In this document: one piece after another, positions 31,490 through 42,308 of the stretch
Numbering within the stretch: the stretch's first letter is position 1
Layout: each line of letters begins with the position of its first letter
Origin: Bagarius yarrelli
Taxonomy: Eukaryota > Chordata > Actinopteri > Siluriformes > Sisoridae
Reading direction: 5' to 3'
NCBI GenBank assembly: GCA_005784505.1
Contig: VCAZ01000045.1
Location: 2,516,501-2,580,500, forward strand
Length of the DNA stretch: 64,000 nt
Notes under the pieces: model-generated
What the model was told of the DNA's origin: nothing
Databases searched by the model: none
Seen by the model: the letters and a program-made list of their open reading frames with translations, nothing else
Translations under genes and position numbers: made by a program

Positions 31490-33610
31490 ATCAAATCAAA
31501 AGTGTGTATATAAACGTGTACATCAGTGTGTATATAAGTGTGTATATAAACGTGTACATCAGTGTGTATATAAGTGTGTATATAAACGTGTACATCAGTG
31601 TGTATATAACATGTAATAAGTGTGTATATATAATCAGTGTACATCAGTGTGTATAAAATGTATATAAGTGTACAAGTGTATATGTGTAAATGTGTGTATC
31701 ATCATGTGTATAAATTGTACATAGTGTGTATATAATGTGTATATTGTGTAAATGTGTATAGTGTGTATAAATGTGTACATCAGTGTGTATATAAATGTGT
31801 GTGTACATCAGTGTGTGTAAAATACGTGTATATTAAATGTGGTGTACATCAGTGTGGTATATAAAATGTGCACATCGTGTGTATATAAATTGTGTTTACA
31901 TCAGTGTGTAAATATAAATGTGTGGTACATCAGTGTGTATAATATGTATCAGTGTGTATAAAAAGTGTCCATCAGTGTGTATATAAATGTGTACATCATT
32001 GTGTCGTGTCAGTGTGTATATAAATGTTTACATCGTTGTGTATATAAATGTGTAACATCAGTGGTATATAAATGTGTATATAATTGTGTATATATAAATA
32101 TGTAATCATGTCCTCAGTGTTATATAATTGTTACATCAGTGGTGTATATAAATGTGTTACTCATTGTATATATCAACGTTACATCAGTGTATATATTGTG
32201 TACGTCAGTATTATATAAAAGTGTACATCAGTGTCTAAATAAATGTTTACATCAGTGTGTATATAAATGTGTACGTCAGTGTGTATATAAATGTGCACAT
32301 GTATCAGTGTGTAAATAATGTTAAGATATAAATTTGTACATCAGTGTCTTATAAATTTTACATCAGTGTGTATATAAATGTGTACGTCAGTGTGTATATA
32401 AGTGTTATATCAGTGTGTACATCAGTGTTTTATATAATGTGTACATCAGTGTGTAAATAAGTGTATATATAAATGTGCACATCAGTGTGTATATTAATGT
32501 GTATATTAGTGTGTACATCAGTGTGTGTGTACATCAGTGTGTGTATATAGTTTGGGTATTATCACATTAGTGTATGTTAGTGTCTACGCCTGTGTATAAT
32601 TGTGTTGTATTACTGTGTACTTTAATGTGGACTTAAGTTTATATTAGTGTGTACAGCAGTGTGTGTGTATTATTGTCCACATCGGTGTGATTAATAGTGT
32701 ATATTGGTGTATGCATTAGTTGGTGCATTTTTGTGTATTATTGTGTACAGCAGTGTAAATAGTAGTATACATCAGTGTATATATTAGTGTGTACATCAGT
32801 GTATATGTCTCTGTGTACTTAAGTGTATATTAGCGTGTGCATCAGTGTGTTTTTGTGTTTACGTCAGTGTGTACTTTAGCGTGTGTATCATTGGGCACAT
32901 TAATGTGTACAGTAGTGTGTGCATTAGTGTATATTATTGTGCACATCAGTGTGTATATTAATGTGCTCATCAGTGTGCACTTTAGTATATGTATTGTGAG
33001 TACATGAGTGTGTATTTTAGTATTAGTGTATACAGCGGTGCATACATTAGTGTGCACTTTAGTGTATAAATTATTTTGTACATCAGTGTGATCTTTAGTG
33101 TGTATTCATCAGTGTATGCATCAGTTTGTACATTATTGTGTGTTGTTGTGTACAGCAGTGGAAACAGTAGTATATATATTTGTGTGTACATCAGTGGTGA
33201 ACATCAGCGGTATATATTATTGTATATTAGTGTGCACTTTAGTGTATAAATTAGTGTTTATATCAGTGTGTACATAAGTGTATGTTAGTGTTTACTTCTG
33301 TGTATTATTGTGTATTTTTGTGCACATCAATGTGAACATTAATGTATATTATCAGGGTGTGTATCATTGTGCACATCAGTGTGTACATTTGTGTATATTA
33401 TTTTGCACATCAGTGTGCACTTTAGTGATTATATTGTATATATATTGTGTGTACATTAGTATTAGTATGTATATATTAGTGTGCATTTAGGTGTATAAAT
33501 TACTGTGTGAATGTGTGTACATAATTGTGTATTTTAGTGTATACGTCGTTCTGGACTTTAGTGTATATATTAGTGTGTAAATGTGTGTGTGTATTTTATA
33601 GTGTTAAAGT
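31490..33610. repeat. 2.1-kb minisatellite of GTGTATATAA/GTGTACATCA units
   Basis: The left end is regular: three 36-base units (about 31501-31608), each made of 12-base subunits such as GTGTGTATATAA and ACGTGTACATCA. To the right the subunits lose bases, so the period drifts and the array becomes a degenerate GT/AT-rich stretch with ATCAGTGTGT marks to 33610. Because 12 is a multiple of three, frames on both strands stay open at the left end (31399-31656 plus, 31417-31644 minus); they are not genes. Confidence 0.95.
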
Positions 33611-33650
33611 GTGGTACATTAATGCTGGTTCTGAAAAACTACTCATGATT

Positions 33651-33815
33651 CATCACATTTACAGCATTTGGCAGACGCCCTTATCCAGAGCGACTTACAA
33701 CTGAGGGTTAAGGGCCTTGTTCAGGGGTCCAGCTGTGATAGCTTGTTGGTGCTGGGAATTGAACCCTGGTCTGTCTGGTGTCAATCCAGCACCTTAACCA
33801 CTAAGCCACCAGCTC
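33651..33815 (-). repeat. SINE-A, reverse
   Basis: The minus strand runs from head (near 33812) to the tail CATTTACAGCATTTGGCAGA at 33657. GGTTCAATTCCCAGCACC box B is intact. It lies immediately right of the minisatellite. Confidence 0.9.
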
Positions 33816-34194
33816 CTTGTTGTTTGAATACTTTTATTCTCTTTTTTTTTTTTTCTCATGTTTGTTAACACTTATAGGTTTTGTATGTTTTTATTTCACT
33901 GAAAAGACCTAATGATGAAGAAGCTTGAATGAAGAGGAGGTATCAGTATTTTGAAGTATTATTGACTTCCCTCTAGCTCTACTGTATTCCAAGAAATTGA
34001 AAAATCAACACTCATCGTCAACCCCGCATCCCTCTTCAGTTTGGGATCAGACATGAGCATCAGGCTATTACTGGAGAATTGTTTGTGCTAAATGATATTG
34101 TTCATTCTTGTAGGAAAAAATCAATAGTTCATTGTTCAAGCATTTGATCCATCAAGCAGAACCCTTCTTTAGGCTATATGATCTCATCAGGGAG
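33816..34194. other. No gene seen
   Basis: A T run at 33843-33855, otherwise unrecognised sequence. Confidence 0.35.
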
Positions 34195-34375
34195 ATGTGC
34201 TAGCTCATTGGTTACTGACAATTGGAAGATCAGGGTTTGATTCCCAGCACCACCAATTTACCACTGCTGAGCCCCTGAGCAAGGCCCTTAACCCCTGATT
34301 GCTTAGTTATATAAAAGAGATAAATGGAAGTCGCTCTGGATGACGGCGTCTGCCAAATGTCACAAATGCAAATGT
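34195..34375 (+). repeat. SINE-A
   Basis: The head is partly diverged. GGTTTGATTCCCAGCACC box B, AAGGCCCTTAACCCCTG and GTCGCTCTGGATGACGGCG are present, ending CACAAATGCAAATGTA. Confidence 0.88.
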
Positions 34376-34394
34376 AGAACACTTCCTGTTTTTG

Positions 34395-34452
34395 TGGGAA
34401 GTGGTAGCACAGTGGTTAAGGTGTTGGACTGCTAATTGGAAGATCAGGGTTC
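34395..34452 (+). repeat. SINE-A head only
   Basis: GGTAGCACAGTGGTTAAGG through GGAAGATCAGGGTTC, then a T run. The copy stops at box B, and lies 20 bases after another SINE-A. Confidence 0.85.
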
Positions 34453-35518
34453 TTGTTTTTTTTTTTTTCCCTTGAATTGATTTATTCACAATAATTTATC
34501 TTTCATTTCCTCATTTGTTGATTGTTTGTGGCCCAAAACTAGCTAAACTAATTGCTGTGGTTTGGGAATCACCCTAAAAAAGACTTCTACTATAAGGAAA
34601 CAGAGTATTAATCATTTTCAAGCCAAAATGCAGTTCAAAGCCCCCAGTTAAGTCTATATCCAGCATATCCAGGTGTCCATCTTCCTAGTCCACCATCTGC
34701 CAAGCTCCTAACCGTTCACTGGGGAAATCTCAATGCAAGCATGAGCATCACAACAGCAGAGTCTCTCACATAACTCTCAAATTTGTCCATAGCATCTTCC
34801 TAGTCTTTCTGCACCACATGATTAAACCATCGAGCCAGTCCAGCTTAATGATCTTAAAAAAATACCGATTATATCTCACATATGCAGAATTTACCATACT
34901 CATTATTGGTGTCAGACACACTTACTTATATAAACGACTAAATATATGCTACAGTCCCCGCTTGTTTAGTTAGATAGACAGCAATGAACTGTTGCCAGAA
35001 AGCTATAAAAATTGATAGCTAAATAATGGAAATTGTATTGCCCAGGAAATAAAAAAAAAATAAATGAGTAAATAAATAATCCTGGAATATCTTGCATAAC
35101 AACACTTCCCAGCAATCCTGTGCTATTTACCGCCAGCTATAATCTAAGAGACATAATCAATATGGTTAATTTTGTTTCTGGATATAATAATAGTGATGTG
35201 GTTTACTCCGGTACTTACAGAACTCCAGAGAATCATCATGCTTAATAACAGAGCCAGGATGATGTCGTGAAAAAATCATACCAATGATAAGAATAATAAG
35301 AAAAGCTAAAAAATAGCTAGCCTAATAGCTACGTAGAATAATCGAAACACACGACACTTAGCAAAAATTGAGAATGATGATTAGCATATGCTTCCTACAA
35401 GATACACAAAGCCAACCCAACTGCTGCTTAAGCCAGGCTTGCACTGTGCGATTTCAGCTAATTTTTCAAAATCCTGAAAAGTGGGAATCCTGAAATCCGT
35501 TCAGGAAATTCCCTGAAA
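34453..35518. other. No gene seen
   Basis: AT-rich sequence with a T run at 34457-34468 and an A run at 35051-35060. Nothing recognised. Confidence 0.35.
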
Positions 35519-35632
35519 TCCTGGGAAGTGGTGGCCCAGTGGTTAAGGTGTTGATACCACCAAGCAACCACTGCTGGGCCCCTGAACAAGGCCCTTAACC
35601 TCCAATTCAAATCTAAATTGCTGTAAATGTAA
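35519..35632 (+). repeat. SINE-A with large internal deletion
   Basis: GTGGTGGCCCAGTGGTTAAGG head passes directly to ACCACCAAGCAACCACTGC, skipping box B. AAGGCCCTTAACCTCC and AATTGCTGTAAATGTAAA follow. Confidence 0.8.
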
Positions 35633-35924
35633 AAGATTCCTATAATCCTATGTTGAAATCTCTTGTCTTGCAATCAGTTTTTTTCCTCAGATGAAATTCT
35701 GAAAGTGTTAAAAAATATAAATCTGTAAGTTTGATAAGTAGCAATTAATCCAAATGCGAGCCGAACCGTGGGTCATGATCTGCGATCCGATGTTTACTTC
35801 CGAGACCCATAACTCTGAATTTTTATGTTTTTTTTTTAAAAAGGCAAACATGAGTTTAGAGGCACAATCTTAATCTTTAATAGCATTAATTTGTCGACAG
35901 TCCAGTGCACTGGAGAGTGTGTAA
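35633..35924. other. No gene seen
   Basis: AT-rich spacer before LINE copy 2. Confidence 0.35.
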
Positions 35925-36019
35925 TAGAGGTAAAGAAGCGAGTACAGGCAGGATGGGATGGGTGGAGAAATGTGTCAGGAGTGATGTGTGACAGAAGAAT
36001 ATCAGCTAGAATTAAGACA

Positions 36020-36260
36020 GTGGTGAGACAGCTATGATGTACGGTTTAGAGACAGTGGTGAGACCAGCTATGATGTACGGATTAGAGAGTGGTTGAAACT
36101 GAGAGACAGTGGTGAGAACCAGCTATGATGCATGGTTTAGAGACATGGTTTAGGTGAGGTTTAGAGACAGTGGTGAGACCAGCTATGATTGTATGGTTTT
36201 AGAGACAGTGGTGAGAACCAGCTATATGCATGTTTAGAGACAGGTGGTTTTAGAGACAGT
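36020..36260. repeat. 36-bp codon-unit repeat array in LINE copy 2
   Basis: At least five imperfect copies of GAGACAGTGGTGAGACCAGC/TATGATGTATGGTTTA occur, all direct, with indels and a small rearranged part at 36085-36165. The same 12-codon unit is expanded in copy 1 at 15351-15531. Confidence 0.88.
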
Positions 36261-36576
36261 GGTGCTAAGGAGGAGACAGGTGGCAGAGCTGGAAGTAGCA
36301 GAGCTGAAGATGTTAAGGTTTTCTTTGGGAGTGACGAGGTTGGACAGGATCAGGAACACGTTCATTAAGGGGACGGCTCATGTTGGATGTTTTGGGGAGA
36401 AAGTCAGGGAAGCCAGATTGAGGTGGTTTGGACATGTACAGAGGAGGGATAGTGAATATATTGGTAGGAGGATGTTAGAAATGAAGCTACCAGGCAAAAG
36501 GCAAAGAGGAAGACCAAAGAGGAGGTATATGGTTGTGATAAACGAGGACATAAAGTTAGTGGGTGTGAGGTAAGAG
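36244..36576 (+). pseudogene. LINE reverse transcriptase C-terminal fragment, best-preserved copy
   Basis: An open frame of 109 codons encodes VAELKMLRFSLGVTRLDRIR, then RLRWFGHVQRRDSEYIGRRM and the basic GKRQRGRPKRR. These are the C-terminal motifs of the RTE-like LINE protein, downstream of the polymerase and thumb domains. In autonomous elements this region follows the catalytic reverse transcriptase. Here it is detached from it by 5' truncation, and its ATG is internal, so it is a remnant and not a separate gene. A frameshift after VGVR ends it. Confidence 0.82.
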
Positions 36577-36642
36577 AATGTAGAGAATAGGGTTAGGTGG
36601 AGACAGATGATATGCTGTGGCGACCACTAAAAAGGGAAGAAA

Positions 36643-36927
36643 GTTCCTGCTTGGCAAATAAACCACATTGACATTTCAGCACTGGGTAACTGCAAAGTTG
36701 TAACATTGATTACAAAGAATGTTGTTTTCTCTGTCACAACAAACTACATTTCGATCTTATTAACAGCGAGACAAAGAAGTGAAATGCATTTTAGATTGCA
36801 ACAAACAATGTTCGCTGTCTAATAAGCTAAAATAAACAGTTTGTAACATGATTTCTTCAAGAGTCTAGCTGGGCATAATACTAAAATTGTCTTCAGAATT
36901 ATTTTTTGTTCTGATAATTAAAAGACT
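36643..36927. other. No gene seen
   Basis: AT-rich spacer. Confidence 0.35.
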
Positions 36928-37016
36928 CATTAAGTTAAGCGGTCTAAATGTATTTATATGTATTTATACATTTTGTGGTAGGCGTAGGATCAAGAAATGT
37001 TTGGCCAGTCAAAATG
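36928..37016 (+). repeat. Dispersed repeat, copy 1 (pair with 43520-43607)
   Basis: CATTAAGTTAAGCGGTCTAA, a TATTTATA-rich middle and GATCAAGAAATGTTTGGCCA align in order and direction with 43520-43607 at moderate identity. I judge it an old copy of an unnamed repeat. Confidence 0.5.
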
Positions 37017-37865
37017 TTGGACAAAATGTCAGAATATTATGCTATGCTTTCTTACCTGCCTGTCAATAAATATATATTTGGATAGAAGGGATAAGTTATC
37101 AGCGTTTTCACTTACTGTGGAAAATAGTCTGGATCAAAACAGTCTGGCGTTGACTATAGGAGTCAAAAAGTCTGAAAGATGATGTCATGGTTACAGTATT
37201 TCTTTTGGACAGGTAGAAATATGTTGTAATTGGATTTTGGTGTGTTGTGATAGTAACTTAAAGCTTATGTAGTTCGTGTAACTTGTTGTGTAATGAATTA
37301 GCTTAAAAACTGCAGCTGTGTGTAATTGGGTACTATTTTTTTCTGTTTTAGTACTGGGGAAGGCTTAAATAAAGGCATTAACATTTACTGTTACTAACTG
37401 TACTATGAAGTTGACACATGCTGTACTGCAATAATGTTGTCTCTGGTCGTTTAGTCTGTGTGCATTCATGCTTTTAAGGGGCGTGGTTTTGAACAGCAAG
37501 GGTGAGACATACACATTTCGTGCTATCAGGCTACAGTTAGCATCTTCCAAGATATCCCACCGCACTATTAAATAGTAATTATGTGTTAAAATAACATATT
37601 TGACCTCATCCTGGTTTTAAGACTAAACATTCAGAGCGCAACACTCCAGAGCCTCGTTGATCAGTGTAGGTAATGACTCTTGTAGACATGTGCACTAATA
37701 GCTGTCTTAGATATGCACACAAAATAAGGCTAATTAAGCAATGCATTTAATGAATTCAACTTAGTGGAACTTACAAGTGAAACTGCCCAACCAACTACAT
37801 AAAAGAAAATACACTTTTTACCAGTTGTTTTCTAACTTCTATTTCTGTTTTGTAACTCAATATTA
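37017..37865. other. No gene seen
   Basis: AT-rich sequence without recognised repeats. Confidence 0.35.
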
Positions 37866-38297
37866 TGTAAGGACTCCTGTCTGGCTTGCTGGGTGCCACC
37901 GCAGGGCAATGGAGAGACTTTCTGTGTTTATGTTCTAGTCGATGTGCTCAATGTTTGTTTATGTCTTGCCATGTGATTACCCCTGCCTGTGTGTCATGTT
38001 TTCATTGGTTTATTTTGGTCAAGTGTTTCTCATTGTGTTCAGGTGAGTTTCATGATTTGTTTGTTTCCCCCCCATTATGTTAGGTATTTATACCCCTGTG
38101 TTTCAGTCTGTCTTGGTCTTGCTTTGTCACATGTCACGGTCAGTGGCTATGTCATTTTATGAGTCGTGTTAAGGTTTATGTTCTCTTTATGTCAGGGCTG
38201 GTTGTGTTGAGTTTTTTTAAGTTTTAATTAAAACTTTTAAGTTTTAATTAAAAAAAAACTGCATTTGCGTCTAAACTCTACCTTACAACTTGTGACA
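37866..38297 (+). mobile_element. Solo LTR-like element, copy 1
   Basis: It starts TGTAAGGACT and ends ACAACTTGTGACA, TG...CA termini as in LTRs. Inside are T/G-rich U3-like sequence, a TATA-like GTATTTATACCC (38081) and an AATTAAAA signal before the 3' part. A reversed copy lies at 45517-45962. No target duplication is visible around this copy. The 65-codon frame inside (37886-38083) is not a gene. Confidence 0.6.
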
Positions 38298-38462
38298 CCT
38301 CAAATAAGAGTTGATCATTTGTCCTAAAGCCCAGAAGGAGGGGGCGCTGTAGCTCAGCCATGCATATATAGTTCTAAATAGATGTTTGGCTTAAGAACTG
38401 AAAAAGATTGAACATTTTCCACTATGATTCAATAAAAAATAGGAACACTTGTGCATCATAAT

Positions 38463-38640
38463 TGGTAACGCAGTGGTTAAGGTGTTGAACTGCTAATTTG
38501 AAGATCGGAATTCGATTCCCAGCACAACCAAGCTGCCACCGCAAGGCCCTTAACCCCTCCAATTGCTTAGATGTATAAAAAAGATAAAAGTAAGTCCCTC
38601 TGGATAGGTGTGTCTGCCAATTTCCATAAATGTAAACGTA
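38463..38640 (+). repeat. SINE-A
   Basis: GGTAACGCAGTGGTTAAGG head, GAATTCGATTCCCAGCAC box B, GCAAGGCCCTTAACCCC and GTCCCTCTGGATAGGTGTG tail, with a 20-odd base deletion in the middle. Confidence 0.85.
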
Positions 38641-39511
38641 AATAATGTAAATAATGGATAAATAACACGCATCTGTTTAAATCAAAATGTGTTTTCTGGA
38701 AAGAATTTGAAAAAAAAAATGTCATATTCATAAACGGTGATTAACACAGCAATACAAAGCACATGACATGAATTTTAGGATACTAAAATTGTTCACCACC
38801 TCCAACGACACCATTTAATTGTATCGTATTGTTTTGGCGATGTTGATGTGGCCCATTTGCGGTTGTAGTGTAGAGGCTTGGAGTTGTCTTAATGGGGTTT
38901 CTTGCTTGGTTGCTTGAGGGTGGTTTTCACCCTTAATACGTGAAATGTCAATTTCTCTGTAATCCCACGCCGTGTTATATTGAGTTTTTGTATAGTATTG
39001 ATGGTTTTTATAATTGCAACGTAAAAGTGGTGGTATTAAGAGGTGTATCAGTTGGGTAAATCCCCACTGAAAGATCAGGTACCAAATGCACTGCTATATA
39101 CACTACTTTATGTACTACTATACACCACTAGCAGCTTGCACACACAAACAAGCACATTATTATTCATTTCCTCAACTATTTTTGACATATGTTAACTTAT
39201 TTATTTCTGTTTGATTTGTTTCCTTACACAATTTCCTTGTAGTGCTCTGTATAAAAAAAAAACCACCACTAATGTAAAAACAAAAAAAAACATGGCTGTA
39301 TAAAGATAAAATGTTTGAATTGTACTGGATTGTGTATTTTTGTTTTTTTTCTTATTTATCATCTTTTTTCTTTTATTATTTTCTTATATTTTTAATCATT
39401 ATTTTTTACTTTTCAGTGCACACCGTTGTTGTTAGCAACTATAGTTTCGTTGTACTTTTTGTGCAATCACAAAGACTATTATTATTATAAAAAAACATAT
39501 CCAAACTATAA
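38641..39511. other. No gene seen
   Basis: AT-rich sequence with A and T runs (39252-39292, 39350-39420). Unrecognised. Confidence 0.35.
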
Positions 39512-39700
39512 CATTTACATTTACAGCATTTTGCAGACGCCCTTATCCAGAGCGACTTACAATATTCCTTGTTATACAACTGAGGGTTAAGGGCCTTGCT
39601 CAGGGGTCCAACAGTGGTGGCTTGCCAGAGCTGGGAATCAAACCCACAACCTTCGGGTTGGTAATCCAACACCTTAACCATGAGCCACCACTTCCCCGTA
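39512..39700 (-). repeat. SINE-A, reverse
   Basis: The minus strand holds the full order from head (near 39697) to the tail TTTACATTTACAGCATTTTG. GGTTTGATTCCCAGC box B is kept, and the segment around the anticodon-like region differs from other copies. Confidence 0.88.
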
Positions 39701-40754
39701 ACATATGTCACTCTGACCCTGGTCCATACTATAAAAGTGTGTATCCTAGAGTTACATTGCATCCTTTCTACTAGACAATTTCTAAATCAAATACTTACGA
39801 ATGCTATGCAGCATAAGTTATTATAAAAACCCAAATGACCCTTATATTGCATGTTTCACCCCATCGCTATATGAAGAAATAAATTATAAATGTGAAAATA
39901 GGCGTACAGTGTGCGTATGTGAGAGAAACAAGATCATGGGATGTGGGGGTAAAATTTGTGGCTCCATCAAAGTTTGCCCTGCGACAGGTTTATATATGGT
40001 CCAGAGCTCTTATAATGCACAATAAATTTGCTCTAGGTAGCGAGAGCTGACAGCTAAATAAAAGATTTGCTGTTATACATCCCTCTCGATGCACTGACCA
40101 AAAAGCAAAGGAATAGAATAGGTGAAGCTCTGGTATGTTTAAAACACGGACAAACTCAATTGCAATTGCAATTTAATTATCATTTCTGTATAGCTAATAA
40201 TGGAAGTTTTTCATCTTCACCAAACATCGAACATTTTTTTCGAGAAATTTGGGAGAAAAGTCTGCTGCAATATTTAGTCTGGGTTTTTTTTATTTATTTA
40301 TTATAAACTGTTAATCTGCTTATAAAACACAGCTCATATAATATTACTCATAACATGTTAGAAATGGAAAATCAAGCACTGGAAGAAAAAAAAATAATAA
40401 GAAGGGATTCTGCGATTGCCGGCTCAGGCTCAGAAAATGACTCACCCTGGCTGGCGTAGGAGAAAGAAGCGTGGGGTGTGGATTTCAGACACACAACAAA
40501 TGAAAACGCACTCGGTGCCAGATTTTTAAATTAGCACAGGCGAGGGATGTTTTTATTTCTTGTTTGAGAGAAGGCTAGTGCAGGTTGAGTGTAAGACCGA
40601 TAAGAGGTGTGATTTTATGCAAGGAGCTTTGTTTTGTGCTAAAGTAAAGATTGACAGCACATGCAGTGATACCTATAATATATTTTTTTTAATAACTAAT
40701 AAAATAATGTATTTAACCTAATACAATTTAAGATTTTAAACGTACGGTGTGTAC
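39701..40754. other. No gene seen
   Basis: AT-rich sequence with chance frames of 74-79 codons. Nothing recognised. Confidence 0.35.
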
Positions 40755-40759
40755 ACTAT

Positions 40760-41443
40760 TGTAAGGTTTTCATGTTTTTGTTTTCTTGTTTTATGTTTAT
40801 TGTTTTTCTTGTTTTATGTTCATTGTATGTTTTGTGTTTAGGCTAAGCTATGCTAGCTAAGCTAGCTAGCTGCTAGCTAGCTAGCTAAGCTATGCTAGCT
40901 AGCTAAGCTATGCTAAGCTATGCTATGCTATGCTATGCTATGCTAGCTAGCTATGCTAGCTAAGCTAGCTATGCTAGCTAGCTAAGCTATGCTAAGCTAT
41001 GCTATGCTATGCTATGCTATGCTAGCTAGCCTGAGCAGTGTTTTGTTTACTTTCGTGTTCCCTATGTCTTCCTGTCATGTGCTTCCCCTTGTCCTTGTGC
41101 CATTGGTTAGTTTGGTCTGTATTGTTCACAGGTGTGCCTTGTTTAGTCTTGTGCCTATATACCCCTTTTTATTCTCCTGACTTTGTGGTTTGTCGTTCCC
41201 TGTTCCATTGCGGTGAGTTCTTGGTCATGGTAGTTTCATGTGTATGTTCATGCCAGTGTTTGTTATGTGGAACTGTTCCTGTTTAGTCAAGTCAAGTCAA
41301 GTCAGTTTAGTTTAGTTCACGTTTGTTGTTTTGCAAAGTGTGTCCATGTATTTAAGTTAAGTTTAGTTTATATTTTATGTTCACTGTGTATAAAAACTGC
41401 ACCTTGGGTTCAATACTTCTTGCCCCAGTGGAGCCTTGTTACA
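40760..41443 (+). mobile_element. Solo LTR with 5-bp target duplication
   Basis: It starts TGTAAGGTTTTC and ends GCCTTGTTACA, so TGTAA and TTACA are inverted ends. The pentamer ACTAT is present directly before (40755-40759) and directly after (41444-41448), a target duplication typical of LTR retrotransposons. A TATA-like CCTATATACCCC (41153) follows a T/G-rich U3, and TGTATAAAAAC near 41390 precedes the 3' part. Between 40846 and 41035 lies a self-complementary tandem array. No internal retroelement sequence is present, so recombination between two LTRs probably removed it. Confidence 0.82.
40846..41035. repeat. Self-complementary GCTAGCTA/GCTATGCT array inside the LTR
   Basis: The array is built from the palindromes AGCTAGCT and GCTAGC plus repeated GCTAT. 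A block starting GCTAAGCTATGCTAAGCTAT occurs at 40902 and again at 40981, a 79-base higher-order period. Nearly every piece can pair with its neighbours. Confidence 0.93.
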
Positions 41444-41448
41444 ACTAT

Positions 41449-41790
41449 ATACGCTACATGGCAAAAGGTTACTGGACACCCAACCAACACACTCGCATAA
41501 GCGTGTCTCAAATCTGTTGCCACAACGTTTAAAAAAAAAAAACACAGTTGTCCTTGTATGTTAAAGCATTACATATTTTTTCCTAGGGACCACATAACTC
41601 AAACACTATTCCAGCATGACAACGTCCCTGGGCACAAAGCCCCTGAGCTTCATGAAGAACTGGATTCCTGACTGTGATTTAAGCCTACTAAACACCTTTG
41701 GAATGACCTGGACCACAGACGGCATTCCAGACCTCCTTAACTAACATTAGATAAGTCTTTTTGTAAGTCTGGAGGCTATTATAAGAGTAA
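41449..41790 (+). pseudogene. Tc1-type MITE/transposase fragment
   Basis: The left end ACATGGCAAAAGGTTACTGG resembles the terminus of a fish Tc1-like element. CCAGCATGACAACGTCCCTG, CTTCATGAAGAACTGG and CTAAACACCTTTGGAATGAC encode fragments of the catalytic core (QHDN...P; KHLWNDL), with stops between. GGAGGCTATTATAAGAG at 41771 belongs to the 3' region. It lies directly after the solo LTR's target duplication. Confidence 0.65.
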
Positions 41791-41964
41791 AAAATACATG
41801 AAATACATACACATTTAATAGCCGGGTGTATTTAAGTCTAGAGTGAATTTATAGAAATAAATATAGTTGGAGGTTTTAAGTAATAACTAAAAAACAATTT
41901 TACAAAACCTTGAAAAATAATGTTTTTTCAAATAATAAAAATGAAGTAATTTATTAAAAAAACA

Positions 41965-42308
41965 GGGCAGCATGGTCGCTTAGTGGTTAGCACCGCAAGG
42001 AGGTCCCGGGTTCAATTCCCAGGCCCGTTTTTTGTGTGGATTTCACATGTTCTCTCATGCTTGCATGGGTTTACTCCAGGTACTCCGGTTTTCTCCTACA
42101 GTCCAAAAACATGTATGTTAGTGAAACATGTATGATTAGTGATTCTAAATTAATAGGAGTAAGTGTAAGTGTGTGTGTGGCCCTTTGATGGACTGGTGAC
42201 CTGTCCAGGGTGTACCCCTCCTGCCTTTCGCCCTTTCACACACAGCTGGAATAGACTCAAGAAGATCTCAGTGACCCTGAATTAGGGAATAAACAGCTAT
42301 AAATGATG
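41965..42308 (+). repeat. SINE-B, full length with tRNA-like head
   Basis: GCAGCATGGTCGCTTAGTGG head, GGGTTCAATTCCCAGG box B, CAGTCCAAAAACATGTATGT core and GACCTGTCCAGGGTGTACCC, ending in AAATGATGAATTAAAA. A short local duplication sits after CATGTATG. Confidence 0.88.

Larger units (their letters stand above)
35925..36642 (+). mobile_element. 5'-truncated LINE (RTE-like), copy 2
   Basis: It starts like copy 1 (AAAGAAGCGAGTACAGGCAG), carries an expanded 36-bp repeat zone at 36020-36260, the C-terminal reverse transcriptase frame, and ends ATATGCTGTGGCGACCACTA followed by a shortened 3' end. No target duplication was found. Confidence 0.85.

Noticed and set aside
31399..31656. Overlapping open frames on both strands
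   Set aside because: Both arise from the 12-base subunits of the minisatellite.
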